NCBI GenBank assembly: GCA_022495005.1
Contig: JAGYXB010001846.1
Location: 1-64,000, forward strand
Length of the DNA: 64,000 bases
Source: Rhyacophila brunnea
Taxonomy: Eukaryota > Arthropoda > Insecta > Trichoptera > Rhyacophilidae
Direction of reading: 5' to 3'
How positions within the stretch are numbered: position 1 is the first letter of the stretch; every line of letters starts with the position of its first letter. Made by a program: the position numbers and the translations under genes. Of the stretch, positions 1 through 10,832 are shown one piece after another. Under the pieces are notes generated by a model. The model saw only the letters and a list, made by a program, of their open reading frames with translations. It had not been told where the DNA came from and did no database searches.

Positions 1-717
1 TTTGTTATGACATTTGCAGTTCAATTTATATGCTTACATTGCATAAATATTATGAATTTTGAAATCTTTCCTAATTTATAAATTTAGTGAATACAATATG
101 TTATTATAAATTTTCAAAGCTAATAACATTGTTTGTTATAATTTACGTATTTACCGTTGACCTTATTAAAATATTATTTCCGCTTATTTACGGAAATACG
201 AAATAAAATGACCAATTATTGCCATATTATTATGATTTAAAATAGATGTGATTTACATTTTACAATACAAACTGCAAACAATAATATCGATCGTCTAATT
301 AATGTCAATACTCCGTATCTGACCTATATGACGAAAATGACTTTTTTTATGTACTTTAAGTACCTACTACAAACAACAAAAATACTGCCCATCGACTGCG
401 AAATTCCCATATCTGTAGTTATTTTAACGAAAATGGTAAGTACAGCCATTTTAATAATTTCCCGTATCTGAACATTGCAGGAATAAACCTGTAGTACCCC
501 GTATCTTGCCTCTAGGCTGTCAAGCGTGTTGCATGCCGTGTGTTGAATACTGCTTCAAAATGTCACTTTCGAATTATTTAAGAGGTAAAACATATAACAC
601 AAAGTAATATAACAAATGTGGATGTTTATCTTTATATATATGTCACATTTTATTGGATTTTATCATTAAATTAGGCGTTATATATTATGTTTTGCTTTGC
701 CACTTTTTACGTTACGG
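1..717. other. AT-rich spacer without recognisable gene
   Basis: No open frame of meaningful length, no RNA-gene signature and no repeat shared with the rest of the window was recognised. Base composition and short A/T-rich words match the other spacers. Confidence 0.5.
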
Positions 718-725
718 GTTATTGG

Positions 726-1125
726 CATGGCCCCCACATCCTGAAGCGGGCCCCCAGGCTAGTATCTTTGGCGCCCCCTACCTATCGCTAAGCACAAAGC
801 TGGTGTGATGCTCTACTCTAGAGTAGCATTTTACAAATGGTGATTGAGGGAAAATAAACTTAAGGGTATTTAGTGTATTGTTGTATTTTTAATACATCCA
901 CTTAAATTATTAATGGGTTGTGAAATATCGACATACAATAATAAAAAAATGTATAGCATGGCCACATGTTTAAAAAAATAATATATTTAGTGAAGTTGCG
1001 CCGCAGGCGACTTTTTTGTTATTAAAGGAAGTTTGTGATATTTGTTTATCTCACTTATCTGGTCGACTACCCACGCTGGGCCCCCAGGCTAAAGTCCTGT
1101 CAGCCCCTCCCTTGTGGGGGCCATG
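726..1125 (+). mobile_element. Family G hAT-type MITE, copy 1
   Basis: Non-autonomous DNA transposon of 400 bp. It starts CATGGCCCCCACA and ends with the inverted form TGTGGGGGCCATG. The 8-bp target duplication GTTATTGG is exact on both sides (718-725 and 1126-1133), the length typical of the hAT superfamily. The ends are strongly GC-rich while the core is AT-rich; a GCAGGCGACTTTTTT motif near 1004-1018 recurs in other copies. It has no coding capacity and would need a transposase in trans. Six other copies or fragments occur in this window. Confidence 0.9.
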
Positions 1126-1379
1126 GTTATTGGCATGCTATGTAGTTGCTACATGTGTGAATTATTAACAGTCAGATACGGGATGTTAAATATTTAGTGT
1201 TTTTAGCTTTCTGCACAATTTGTAAAAAGTCACTTACGGGATATTAACATTAGGCCGTCGACATGAATTCTAGTATTCTGAAAAATGGCCGCTATAATAG
1301 TATGCTTTACTTTTTACTAGGACCTGTCTATTATTACTGGTCGGACAAAATTTGGCAATCGACCTGATATTGTAATTAT

Positions 1380-1822
1380 CAATGACATTATTAATGGACA
1401 ACGCACTCAATACAGTAGCCAGCAAGTAAATTCGCGCATAGCGACATTCGCACATGTATAGGTAGATGTCACGCAATTTCCATTATGCGATATCACGCAT
1501 TAGGAATTTATAGCAATATGACCTTTATTGTAATGGCGTTAGAACAGTGTTTCTAGTGTTAATCTTAATTTGAGCGAACCCGTTCGAACCGAACCATTCG
1601 GCAGACCCGACAAAAAGCATCGGGAATTTACAGCAATATCACCTTTATTGTAATGGCGTTAGAACAGATTATGCCATTCGGCAGACCCGACAAAAAAGTG
1701 AGTGTCATTTTTTTTTCCAGATGCTTCGTCCATATTAATGTCATTGGTTGAAGGCATCAAAAACGCTAACACAAACGCCATAAGCTAGATGTATCTTATC
1801 TTATCTCATATTAATGTCATTG
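1380..1822 (+). mobile_element. Family P hAT-type MITE, copy 1
   Basis: Element of about 443 bp with inverted ends CAATGACATTA... and ...TAATGTCATTG. Flanks GTAATTAT (1372-1379) and GTAATAAT (1823-1830) match at 7 of 8 positions, a hAT-like target duplication. Internally, a segment around a CGGCAGACCCGACAAAAA motif is present twice (near 1600 and 1678). The right terminus also occurs twice (1727-1746 and 1807-1822), so this copy carries internal duplications. No protein is encoded. The second copy at 58747-59395 is in the opposite orientation. Confidence 0.8.
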
Positions 1823-1830
1823 GTAATAAT

Positions 1831-2514
1831 GGACAAAACCCAAAAAACATCTGATTTTGTAAACGTTGCTGTAGTACTAAGCAACAATATTGCTTTGGGT
1901 TTGGTGAGGTGGAGGAGATAAAGTCGTGGTTGCTTGGATGTTGAGAGAGGAGAGTTTATTTATCGTTACAACAATAAATAAATATGACAGCGTGATATTA
2001 TAATCGCGAGCAAGGTTGCACTAATGAGATCGATGTGATCAAGAGATTGATTATATTAATGAACGGAGAGACTTAATTCAAGGTGAGCGTCGGTTGACTA
2101 CGTTGAGTGACAGACTCATGACGTTTGTAGTGCGCCGCATGACGGACTCGATTAATGAGTGAGGATTCAAGTATAGTGACTTTAAAACCGATCTTGCAAA
2201 TACGTTCGAGGTGGATCTTTGTGAATGTCGACAATATTATGTTAACGCGTTTATAATTTAATTTATCAATTAAATATTATATAGGTACGTTTAGTAGATA
2301 ACCCTTGGTTTGTAATAAAATTAATAATAAAAAGTAAAGTGTGCGTTTAGTATCCACATAACAGATAATACATAACAATCCGTGGAAGGTATTGTGCATG
2401 TGATGTAGGTAAAATTGTAATATTTTCTACAATAATGCAAAGAGGAATTTACTTTAAGGGTTAAATACTAATAGTTACTACACAAGGGCCACCGTACTTA
2501 CATGACATATTTAC
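1831..2514. other. Spacer, no gene seen
   Basis: Moderately AT-rich sequence with no long open frame and no repeat shared with other parts of the window. Confidence 0.4.
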
Positions 2515-3481
2515 CAGTGGCGAAGGGTGGAGGTATGCTGTTAAGCATGGCCCCCACAAGGGTGGGGTTGACAGGGCTCTAGCCTAGGGGCCCGGGTTCA
2601 GGGAGGTCGGCGTGGCTGGTTGACCACATAATTAGGATAAACACACATCTTAAATATGCTATAATAGTAAAAAAGGTGCTATTTCACTTTGGGGAGGTTA
2701 CCATTTAAAAATATATAGTAGTGCAATAAAATTATTGTTTATTGTTTGTTGATGGTCGACATCTCGACGTGTTAAAAATCGCGTACAATACACTGAAATT
2801 GAATTGACCTCGAACACTATTTAGAAAACGCCGCTGTAGAGCGTCAGACTGTATTTAATCTTAGTGATAGGTAGGGGGGCCGCCAAAGATCCTGATCTGA
2901 GGGCCCGCTTCAGGATGTGGGGGCCATGCTGTTAAGGTCCGACATTAATAGTACACACTAAACTTTGTCAGTCCTACTTTCATTGAACTAACAATACAAT
3001 TTGCAGATTGTGCTGGTTATTTTTTAAATTGCAAGTAAACCCTGCCGAACCAAACCATAATAGTTTAGGTGTGCTGTGAGCGATCCGACAAAAATAGTGA
3101 ACAAGCTTTCAGTCACATTTATTTGTTTTCGTTGAATTAAGAATACATATTACAGATAGTGTTCGTTAGTTTTTTTTTAATCCAGCCTGCTTAACCTAAC
3201 CATAATCAATAAAAAATATTTATCTTACTATATATTTAAAATGGTGCATGGTTTAATATCATGGTTTTAGATATTTATAGATAAACGAATGTTTTTTGAC
3301 TATTATTTACTATGGCTTGGATAAGGCAGGGATTAATTGAATTTTAAAAACTAACAAACATTAGTTGCTATATCTACACTATAGTCTTAGTTCAATGACA
3401 ACAAAAAAAGTATGACTGACATAGTTTAGTATGCACTATTTATGTCGAATCTTAACAACCTACTTCCACCCTTCGCCACTG
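2515..3481. mobile_element. Family B hAT-type MITE, copy 1 (interrupted)
   Basis: Foldback-like non-autonomous element beginning CAGTGGCGAAGGGTGG and ending with its inverse CCACCCTTCGCCACTG. Family members are about 480-585 bp, and most of each half is the inverted copy of the other, so a transcript would fold. This copy is split by the family G element at 2546-2928. Flanks ATATTTAC and ATATCTTT match only partly. B is the commonest element in the window (ten copies or fragments), with no coding sequence. Confidence 0.85.
2546..2928 (-). mobile_element. Family G hAT-type MITE, copy 2, nested in family B
   Basis: A 383-bp reverse-oriented family G copy with the CATGGCCCCCACA / GGGGGCCATG ends. 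Exact 8-bp duplications CTGTTAAG lie at 2538-2545 and 2929-2936. CTGTTAAG is itself part of the terminal repeat of the surrounding family B element, so the insertion into B is unambiguous and G here is younger than B. Confidence 0.93.
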
Positions 3482-3797
3482 ATATCTTTTATTCTGTAAT
3501 ATGGATTGTAGTTGAGCAAATTCTAACCTAACCTACCGCTATGGTAAACCACAGAATATAGTTAATTGAAAATTATTTTGATTATGAAAATGCAATGATG
3601 CAAGCCAGAGGTTTATGACCCAATAGTGATAAAATACATTATGTTGAGTTCGGTATCATGCTAATGCATAGTAATCATACCAGTTACAATAAATTGGGTT
3701 AATATGTGATTCATAAACTTACATCATCCTCGAACCTTTTTAGAGACATAGATTTTAATGGTGTACCTTAAGAATTTTTGATATTTGGTACTTATTA
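3482..3797. other. Spacer, no gene seen
   Basis: AT-rich sequence between the family B copy and the LINE tail. Nothing recognised. Confidence 0.4.
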
Positions 3798-4550
3798 TAT
3801 CATCATCATCAGCCGGGGTCAATCCACTGCTGGATGAAGGCCTCCCCAAGCTTTCTCCAACTCTCTCGGTCCTGTGTCGTTCGCTGCTACGTATTTCCGC
3901 CGAACTTTACCAGTTCGTCAATTCAGCGGCTTTTAGGGTGACCCTGTGGTCGTTTCGTGCCCCTTGGGTACCACTGGATGACGGCATTTGTCCAGCGGCC
4001 GTCCTTTCGGCGAGCAATGTGCCCCGCCCATCTCCATTTCAGCTGTTTGGCAACGTCTATTACATCGCGTACTCCTGTCTGCTTCCTAACCCATTTGTTT
4101 CTTTTACGGTCCTTTCGCGTGATGCCCAACATACACCTCTCCATGCCCCGCTGTGCGACTCTTAGCCTTTGGACATCTCTCGTGTTGAGGGTCCACGTCT
4201 CGCAGCCATACGTGAGCACGGGTAGCACACATTGGTTGAACACCCTACGCTTAAGACATAATGGTAGGTCACTCTTGAAGATAATATTCAGACGTCCGAA
4301 AGTACTCCATCCCAGCTTTGTTCTTCGAGCAATTCACCGTGCATGCTTCCGTCTATGGACACCTGCTGTCCAAGATAGACGTAGCTGCTGACTTGCTCGA
4401 GTTGGGTGCCAGAAATACAGATAATTGCAGGGTCCGAAAAACAGTTCCTCATCACTTTTGTCTTTGAGACATTTATCTTTAGACCGACCGTTTGACTGAT
4501 ATCCGCGAGTTCTTGCATTCTACCTTGGAGGTCTTTCGGGTCTTGTGAAC
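3798..4550 (-). mobile_element. 5'-truncated RTE/BovB-like LINE
   Basis: The minus strand reads the C-terminal part of a non-LTR retrotransposon polyprotein, a stop codon, then a short (TGA/TGATGA)n tail at 3798-3811. A very short 3' region with a TGATGA-type microsatellite tail is a known trait of RTE-type LINEs. Similarity ends abruptly near 4550, as expected for incomplete reverse transcription. Short relics of the same tail appear near 24520, 27920 and 37570. Confidence 0.8.
3809..4518 (-). pseudogene. LINE reverse-transcriptase C-terminal fragment, frameshifted
   Basis: Three consecutive reading-frame pieces on the minus strand. 4518-4288 contains YVYLGQQVS, the motif following the RT catalytic domain in RTE/CR1-group LINEs. 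4243-3923 contains VLTYGCETWTL, RVAQRGMERCMLG and KWRWAGHIARRKDGRW, the conserved C-terminal block. A last piece reads WRKLGEAFIQQWIDPG just before the stop. Frameshifts separate the pieces, and the endonuclease and RT catalytic core (YADD) are missing because of 5' truncation. The function would have been retrotransposition; this copy is dead. The plus-strand frames over it have no support as genes. Confidence 0.85.
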
Positions 4551-4732
4551 TTATTATATAACGCCTAATATTATTTTTTGTTAAACTAAATATAGGTAAT
4601 TACCTATATAAATAATTGAATCCACGTCAATTGGTTGATTTATTTGTTTGTCTTTGATAATCACAAGCGCAGATGATAATAGATACATTATCTCTTGAGA
4701 AATTGCCTCTGCCTCTGCAAAGACCCCAAAAC

Positions 4733-5230
4733 TAGGGATTGCAATACCAAATGAAAATATCAATACCGGTGTTTCGGTATTTCTTATTAAAAACTGGTAT
4801 TAATACAGGTATTCGTTGAAACATATACTAAAAAAACAAAAGTGTCTTATAGGCATAGATTTTTAAAAAATTAACAAATTTTATATCAAAATTTCCTAAT
4901 TACCTACATAATATTCTGTTGATCTTTATATTATACAACAATATTGTTATGATGGTAAAATTGCTTATTTTTACAAATACATTGAATTAGATTTCATGAC
5001 CGGATTAAATATTTATGAAAATATGTAAAAGTCTGTATGTTTTTTTAAGTTGAACTAGTATTAATTGTAAGATATCTGAAATATCAATCCGCCTCTATTG
5101 TATTCTTATTTTTTTTTAAATTAATTGATTAATGATGTGTTTTTATCGGTCAACACGTGAACGTAAAAGCATGCTTTCTTAATACCGAAACTACCGGTAT
5201 TTCGGTATCAATTAATACTGGAATCCCGAA
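4733..5230. mobile_element. Family K hAT-type MITE, copy 1 (right end eroded)
   Basis: Starts TAGGGATTGCAATACC and carries repeated ACCGGTATT/TTTCGGTATC blocks in inverted arrangement at both ends (4760-4815 and 5180-5225). The same design is seen in the copy at 29346-30015. The flank CCCAAAAC (4725-4732) resembles CCCGAAAA just after the right end at 6 of 8 positions, but the terminal bases on the right appear lost. Non-coding. Confidence 0.6.
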
Positions 5231-6031
5231 AAATCTGCTTACTTACATTGAAATAAGGTTTCATATTATGACAAAACTACGTTCAAGTTTTTTTCTGTTA
5301 ATTTAGCTACAGATATCCGCGTAATATAATATTATTTTTATGTTAAAATACAAAGAATACTGCATGCAGTTGAAAATATACCTGTAGGTATTTATAATAA
5401 ATGTGTACACTTAAATTTATATGTAAGACAGTGTACCTACATTAGTATGTCAATGGTTTATCTTTATCCTATGAATTTTGATACCTACTGTCTGTCCTGC
5501 GTAGCGGACTGGGGGTGAGCATTCATGAGACAAATACACTATACCAACACTAAATAATTGTGAGACCGAGCATGGACCGCGATTCAAATAGCCACCTTAT
5601 CTACTGCAGCTACCAGGTATGTTCGTACATACTTATTAAATTTATAAAGTGAAAGAAAACTCGTTTGCAAGAAGTAGTAAGTACCTATATATTGCATTAC
5701 TTCATACCACATTGTATTTGCAATCAAAATTACCTGCTCAGTTGACTATCAAAACTATACACTGCAATATTTTGTAAATCGCATCGCAATTCAAATTCTC
5801 ACGTATCTAATTCACAAACATTTCCCGAAATTTAAAGAACCGACGTGCCTAGTCTAACTAAATACATGTATAATTAAAAATATGAATTATGTTTTCAATA
5901 CAAATTACAGCAAAGTTATTTTCAGTTGTTTAAATTTTGACGTGAAATAATCTATTTACCCATTTGTAACGAAAAGTCGTCATTGCTGATTTCAAAATTG
6001 AAAAACAAATAACTCCACGGTTGGTTTATGC
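5231..6031. other. Spacer, no gene seen
   Basis: AT-rich, no long open frame, no repeat shared with the rest of the window recognised. Confidence 0.4.
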
Positions 6032-6443
6032 TAGACATTGTGATTGAGAAACCTTGTCTCGAGAATTCTCGATAAATGCCAATCTCAAATCTCGAGAAAT
6101 TGATTTTATAAATTTTTTCATTTCTTGAGAAAATATATAAATCGTGAATTTGCAAAGTGGCTAAGAAAATGTTGGATTTCTCGTTTAAAAAGCCGTCGAA
6201 TGAATTTTGTTAAATATCCTGGTTAATATATATTTTGGTCGGAAGAAGCAAAAATAGGTCTTGACTTTCAATCTTGATTCCTTAAAAAATTTGATCGTAA
6301 AATAAATTTGGCTACTATATTTTTTTAAAACGTCAAGAAAATGATATTTCGTGATAATGACAATTTCTCGTGAATCTTGAAAAATCAAAAAACCAATATC
6401 GAATTCTCGATAAAAACACTTTCTTGAGAAATCATAAGCTCTA
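6032..6443. mobile_element. Family L MITE with CTCGAGAATTCTCG subterminal blocks
   Basis: About 412 bp. Left end TAGACATTGTGATTGAGAAA and inverted right end (reading TAGAGCTTATGATTTCTC on the minus strand) are similar. Both ends have ATTCTCGATAAA just inside. Flanking 8-mers agree at only about 5 of 8 positions, so hAT membership is tentative. The style resembles the family Q element at 51998-52600, which also has CTCGAGATT blocks. Small open frames here look incidental. Confidence 0.5.
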
Positions 6444-7189
6444 GTCTAGACTAGAACCACCAAACCTTCGGTCGACAGGTGAACTTACCACCAATTGCGC
6501 CATCGACACTGTGAAAATGTGATTTTTTAGAACACTTGGTAAACACTAATAATTAATTACCACTTGACAAGGTGGGTAACAGTGGACGAGGTAACTTGCT
6601 TTGATTTACATTTTGAAATCATGGAAATTTCTACAATAATTAAACACAAATCGCCAGGTAAATTCGTAACATCGTAAATTCGAAGCATCAATGAAAAATT
6701 ATATTACATAATAATAATAATATATAAGTATATGAATCTACTTCGGCTATTTTGTCTTTTGTGGATCCAGATATGTCATGAATTGCGGAGAACTTTAATG
6801 GAATTAGGTAGGATGGTTTACACTTACATTGATACTGATAATTCAATTCACGTGATACGACGTTGAAGATTATTAGAATAGAGAATAAACCAAAAAGTAT
6901 CACTTCCGTCGTGTGTGTTCTTTTTTATTTTTATTATTGTTAGTATAGGTACAGTGACGAAATGTTTGATAGCCATTTGCATTTTCATTTAAATCTAAAC
7001 ATACATAGAAAAGTAACATGATGAGTTTATCAGATGTGGGATTCGAACCTGCAACCCATGTCTACAGAAGCAGATCACGATAACGGATAAGGTAGTACAT
7101 AAATAATATTGATTTTATTAGGTACCTATATCTACACTACGAATATACTCCCTCGAAAGGAATCGCTAGGTACCTATATAATCAGGATA
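6444..7189. other. Spacer, no gene seen
   Basis: Contains only short incidental open frames. No RNA gene or shared repeat recognised. Confidence 0.4.
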
Positions 7190-7505
7190 CACAGAATCAA
7201 TGGGAACTGAAATTAATACCTAACGGGTGTAGAGTAACAGACAACCTACCTCGAGTATGGAAGAATATGTGATAAACTTAAACACGTGTCAAAAATGCGC
7301 TTGTCCTTCGTTCTGACAACTGCAAACAAACATCTCATTCAATATTGGCGTATTTGAAGGATTCAGCACTGACACAGCACACACTTTTACACGTCCATAA
7401 TGAGTATTTCATTTTCGTAGGACACTCATACATTCAAAACCCTGCTTCAAAATTTAGTGTTTTGGGTATAACCTATCTGAATTATATTTATTAATCTGTT
7501 CTGTG
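7190..7505 (+). mobile_element. Family I hAT-type MITE, copy 1
   Basis: About 316 bp, aligned by eye with the copies at 13862, 30143 and 54378. Shared landmarks are GGAACTGAAAT, ACCTAACGGGTGT, CTTAAACACGTGTCAA, CATTCAAAACCCTG and the end TTAATCTGTTCTGTG. The ends are short inverted repeats (CACAGAAC-like). Flanks of this copy do not show a clear duplication. Non-coding. Confidence 0.75.
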
Positions 7506-7664
7506 TATATGTTACGCCGAATGTGTGAAATTGCGTATTACATGAAATCGGAAAATTTTTGCCTATTTCATGAAAGATGCAAGCCCGTTGCCTTTTTCAT
7601 GAATTAGGCAAAATATCTGCCGAGTACGTGAATTCGACAGTAATTTTTCTACCTAGTTCATACA

Positions 7665-7815
7665 TTGGGCAAATTAGATAGTGGCGCTCCGGTTTTTTTT
7701 TTTGCAACTAAGCCAAATGTGTCAAATGCTCATGCATTAGTCAAAATAGATGGTGGCGCTTCGGTGGTGTTTTTTGCAACTAATCAAACTAACCAAATGT
7801 GTCAAATGTCATTGA
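7665..7815 (+). repeat. Imperfect tandem duplication, unit about 75 bp
   Basis: Two adjacent units share AGATAGTGGCGCTCCGG / AGATGGTGGCGCTTCGG, a T-rich run, TTTGCAACTAA and CCAAATGTGTCAAATG. No coding potential is apparent; copy number is two with moderate divergence. Confidence 0.7.
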
Positions 7816-8456
7816 TTATATGAAAATATACCAATCAATAACTACAATGACGTTCATTTCCATTTACTATGCCCAAAAAAAAATCTAGAACTATAATATG
7901 ATAATGGAAGAATTTTATTGAAAGGTATTTTACCTAATACTAGTTTATGTAGCCACTCACGAAAGGGGCCAGGTACAAAAAAAAATTAAAAACTCATTAG
8001 GTATAAATTATTTATTATGATTTATAAATATAATTACTAATTACCTACCGAATACATTGATTTCTCCAATCACGTTAATACTTATGTCACTCAGGTACCA
8101 AATACTTATTGCTATCCATAATATGTTGTAAATATTCATAATAAATAAATACATAGAAATTTTACTTTTATCCCTTACGCGTATTAGTGTATTAGTGCAC
8201 GACCAATTATTGCTGTTAGATATTGTATTTACCTTGAATCATTCACAATACCTGAAATACAGGTTATCAAAATTAACACGTAATTAATTAAAATCATTAG
8301 TTATGCTTCCTGTAAATGGTATTGTCTAAAGTCAAATTATTATGTATATATACTAAACATAATTTGGTGAATAATTATCACTTATCAGCATTATAAATTA
8401 TAAAGTAATAAAGGAATTAATCCTCCACAATTCAATAGATATGTACCTACATAATA
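7816..8456. other. Spacer, no gene seen
   Basis: AT-rich, nothing recognised. Confidence 0.4.
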
Positions 8457-8848
8457 GTAGGCTGTAAAGATCCGACATAAACAGTGCACACTAAACTTTG
8501 TCAGTCAAACGTATTTCTTTTTATTGAACTAAGGCTAAAATGTGTAGACTGTAGATAGTGACTGTCAGTTTTTAAATTTCAATTAAACCCTACCAAATCC
8601 AAGTCATAGTAGATAATTGTCAAAAAATATTAGTTTATCTACAAAATATCTAAAATTATGCCATTAAACCATACATAACTTTAGATATTTTATAGATAGA
8701 ATAATATTTTTTTATCGATTATGGTTTGGAGTAGACAGGGTTTAATAAATTTTATAAAACTAACCAACAAAATCTGTAATTTATGTATTATTAATTCAAC
8801 GAAAACAAATAAATCTTTCTGAAAAAGTGTGCACTATTTTTGTCGTTT
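8457..8848. mobile_element. Family B MITE, copy 2, both outer ends lost
   Basis: Begins inside the family B terminal repeat (GTAGGCTGTAAAGATCCGAC) and runs to GTGCACTATTTTTGTCG. The outermost CAGTGGCGAAGG and the closing inverse end are absent. At about 8846-8850 it passes directly into family C sequence. Confidence 0.75.
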
Positions 8849-9174
8849 CCGAAACTCCGAGACCCCTTTTTATTTAGGTACCTCTTCCGACCAAAAATGC
8901 TTACCGAAGAATTCAAGAAATTTTATTTTAAAGCCAAAGTCATGGATTTTTTTACTTTTTTCGAGCAATTTTTTTCCCAAGTTTTCCGAATCTTATCGCG
9001 AAGATATAGTACTTTGCACCAATTTATCGAACGGAAATATCGAAATTTTAGTACTTTTTACATTATTTTTTCTGAAATTCAAAATTATAGTATTTTGGGC
9101 GTACTATATCTGTTTTATATCGTACCAAAATTATAGTACAAATACTATAATTATAGTACGGTTGGCAACTCTGA
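8849..9174 (+). mobile_element. Family C element, right-hand part
   Basis: Shares CCGAGACCCCTTTTTATTTAG, TACCTCTTCCGACCAAA and the end TAATTATAGTACGGTTGGCAAC with the copy at 39394-39813. The left end of the element is missing and replaced by family B. The open frames here (up to 118 codons) track the shared repeat and match no known protein, so no gene is called. Confidence 0.7.
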
Positions 9175-9634
9175 TCAGACTTTAACATTTACTTAAATTC
9201 GGCTGATCTCTATTTCAATGCTTCATCAAACAAAATGAAACAGTCATCCAAATAAGTATAACATAATAAATAAATATTTAAAATTAATTTCACATCGTAT
9301 CAGTCAATTAGGTATTATTATTGGCTGTAATATAGATAATAGACAATAATAATAACCAGCGCATTATCTCATTTTTCCGAAGTAGTAACGTAATAAAATA
9401 ATTTTATATTATATATTATCATTCAAGATACTGGTGGCCTTTACATGGATGTACCTATAGTGTTCGGAAAAAAAGAAAAGATTAAGATTAATGTGTACAC
9501 CCGTACCTACATATTCACCAGTTTATTTACTTAGCCAGTAACACGTGAAAATTTTGTTTAGTTAATAAGTCGATATCCAGATTTAAATCCTTGTTTTTTG
9601 TTTTATATTATAAATCGATCTCAATCATTTTTAT
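9175..9634. other. Spacer, no gene seen
   Basis: AT-rich; no supported feature. Confidence 0.4.
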
Positions 9635-10048
9635 TATAACGTTTTTCTTAGCTCGTATTCTTATTTGTCCGGTGGTTCTTTGTCCGATACAAATCCTGCA
9701 ATCGATTTTTCACTAACTTCCTGACTAGCTAGTTTTTTGAAACTTTTAGAATATACCAGAACACGATGCCAATGCATTTTTTAAATACTTTTAGCCATCT
9801 TTAAGTAGAATTGAATTCATTTTCAGTTAATTCTGTTTTGTATGAAAAGTTATTTCGACACCATTATTGGTTGCTAGGGTCCTGGCAACTAAATTATTAA
9901 TATATACGTACGTTACTATGGAAATCAATATGACATGTCAAAATGACATTTCAGTATTATTTCTATCAAGAACAATTTTTTTTGATGGTTTAAGCTAGTC
10001 ATGTCAAGTTTATAATATGATTCAATAGAAAATTTAAAAACGTTGTAA
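9635..10048 (+). mobile_element. Family H MITE, copy 1
   Basis: About 414 bp, closely matching 16243-16655. Both copies start (CA)ACGTTTTTCTTAG followed by CGTATTCTTATTTGTCCGG, contain GAACACGATGCCAATGCATT and end AAAACG(T/C)TGTA. The ends are short inverted repeats. The better copy is flanked by TA, which would suit a Tc1/mariner-type MITE. Non-coding. Confidence 0.7.
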
Positions 10049-10782
10049 GTATATAAAAAGTTTTTTTTATCTTGTAATTATTTATTTTCCGTAGTTCGGC
10101 GTTAATTGTTTTCATACTGAACGAATAATAAATATCCAATGATGTCGCTACTTTCTCGCGTTGTAATTTTATTAAGTACAATACAATGCAATGTATGGAA
10201 TAATATGTTTATGTGTACTAATTATTACAATTGCTTACTTAAATACTTAAGCTGGCACTGCATATTAGGGGTGAGTTGGATTGGAAATACTGTCACCAGT
10301 TTGTGTACTCAAGTATCGGATGAAACTACCCATACTCAGTATGCATGGCCCAATAAACTTGTTCCAAAAAACTTGTCATGATATCATCGCGGATCGCTCG
10401 CCAGTTGGTAGACTTTCAACACTATTGACATTAAATGCGCGCGAACGAGATAGCACTTGAATATAGGTATATTTTAATTTATTAGTCTGATGACTACAAA
10501 GGTCAAAATGTAAATAAGGATTCTAGAATAATAGTTACATATTAAAAAAAATACTGGGAATCAAGTACCCTAGTTTAAGCGTATTTTTTCAAAACTATTG
10601 TTTAGCACTTACGCTCTTCTTATATCCAGCTCCTTCGTTATTGATGTGATAGTGTGGTTTTAGGATTTACCTTGTAATTAAATGTACGTAACTATCTACC
10701 TACCTACACACGCAATCTTTAATGGATATTAATTTATCCATTGCATAGATAAATAATTTCCAAATTGACTGATAAGAAAGCA
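10049..10782. other. Spacer, no gene seen
   Basis: An 80-codon plus-strand open frame at 10139-10381 has no recognisable domain and ordinary composition; it is not called. Confidence 0.4.
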
Positions 10783-10832
10783 GCAATAGGTAGGGCCGTC
10801 AGAAAAGTATTGATACTTTGAAGTATCGATCC

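Noticed and set aside
3785..4391. Plus-strand open frames of 126 and 144 codons
   Set aside because: They are antisense shadows of the minus-strand LINE coding remnant, whose motifs are unmistakable.
8829..9185. 118-codon frame, similar in part to one at 39517-39756
   Set aside because: The similarity is the shared family C repeat; the translation is Phe/Tyr-rich noise and begins in a family B fragment.
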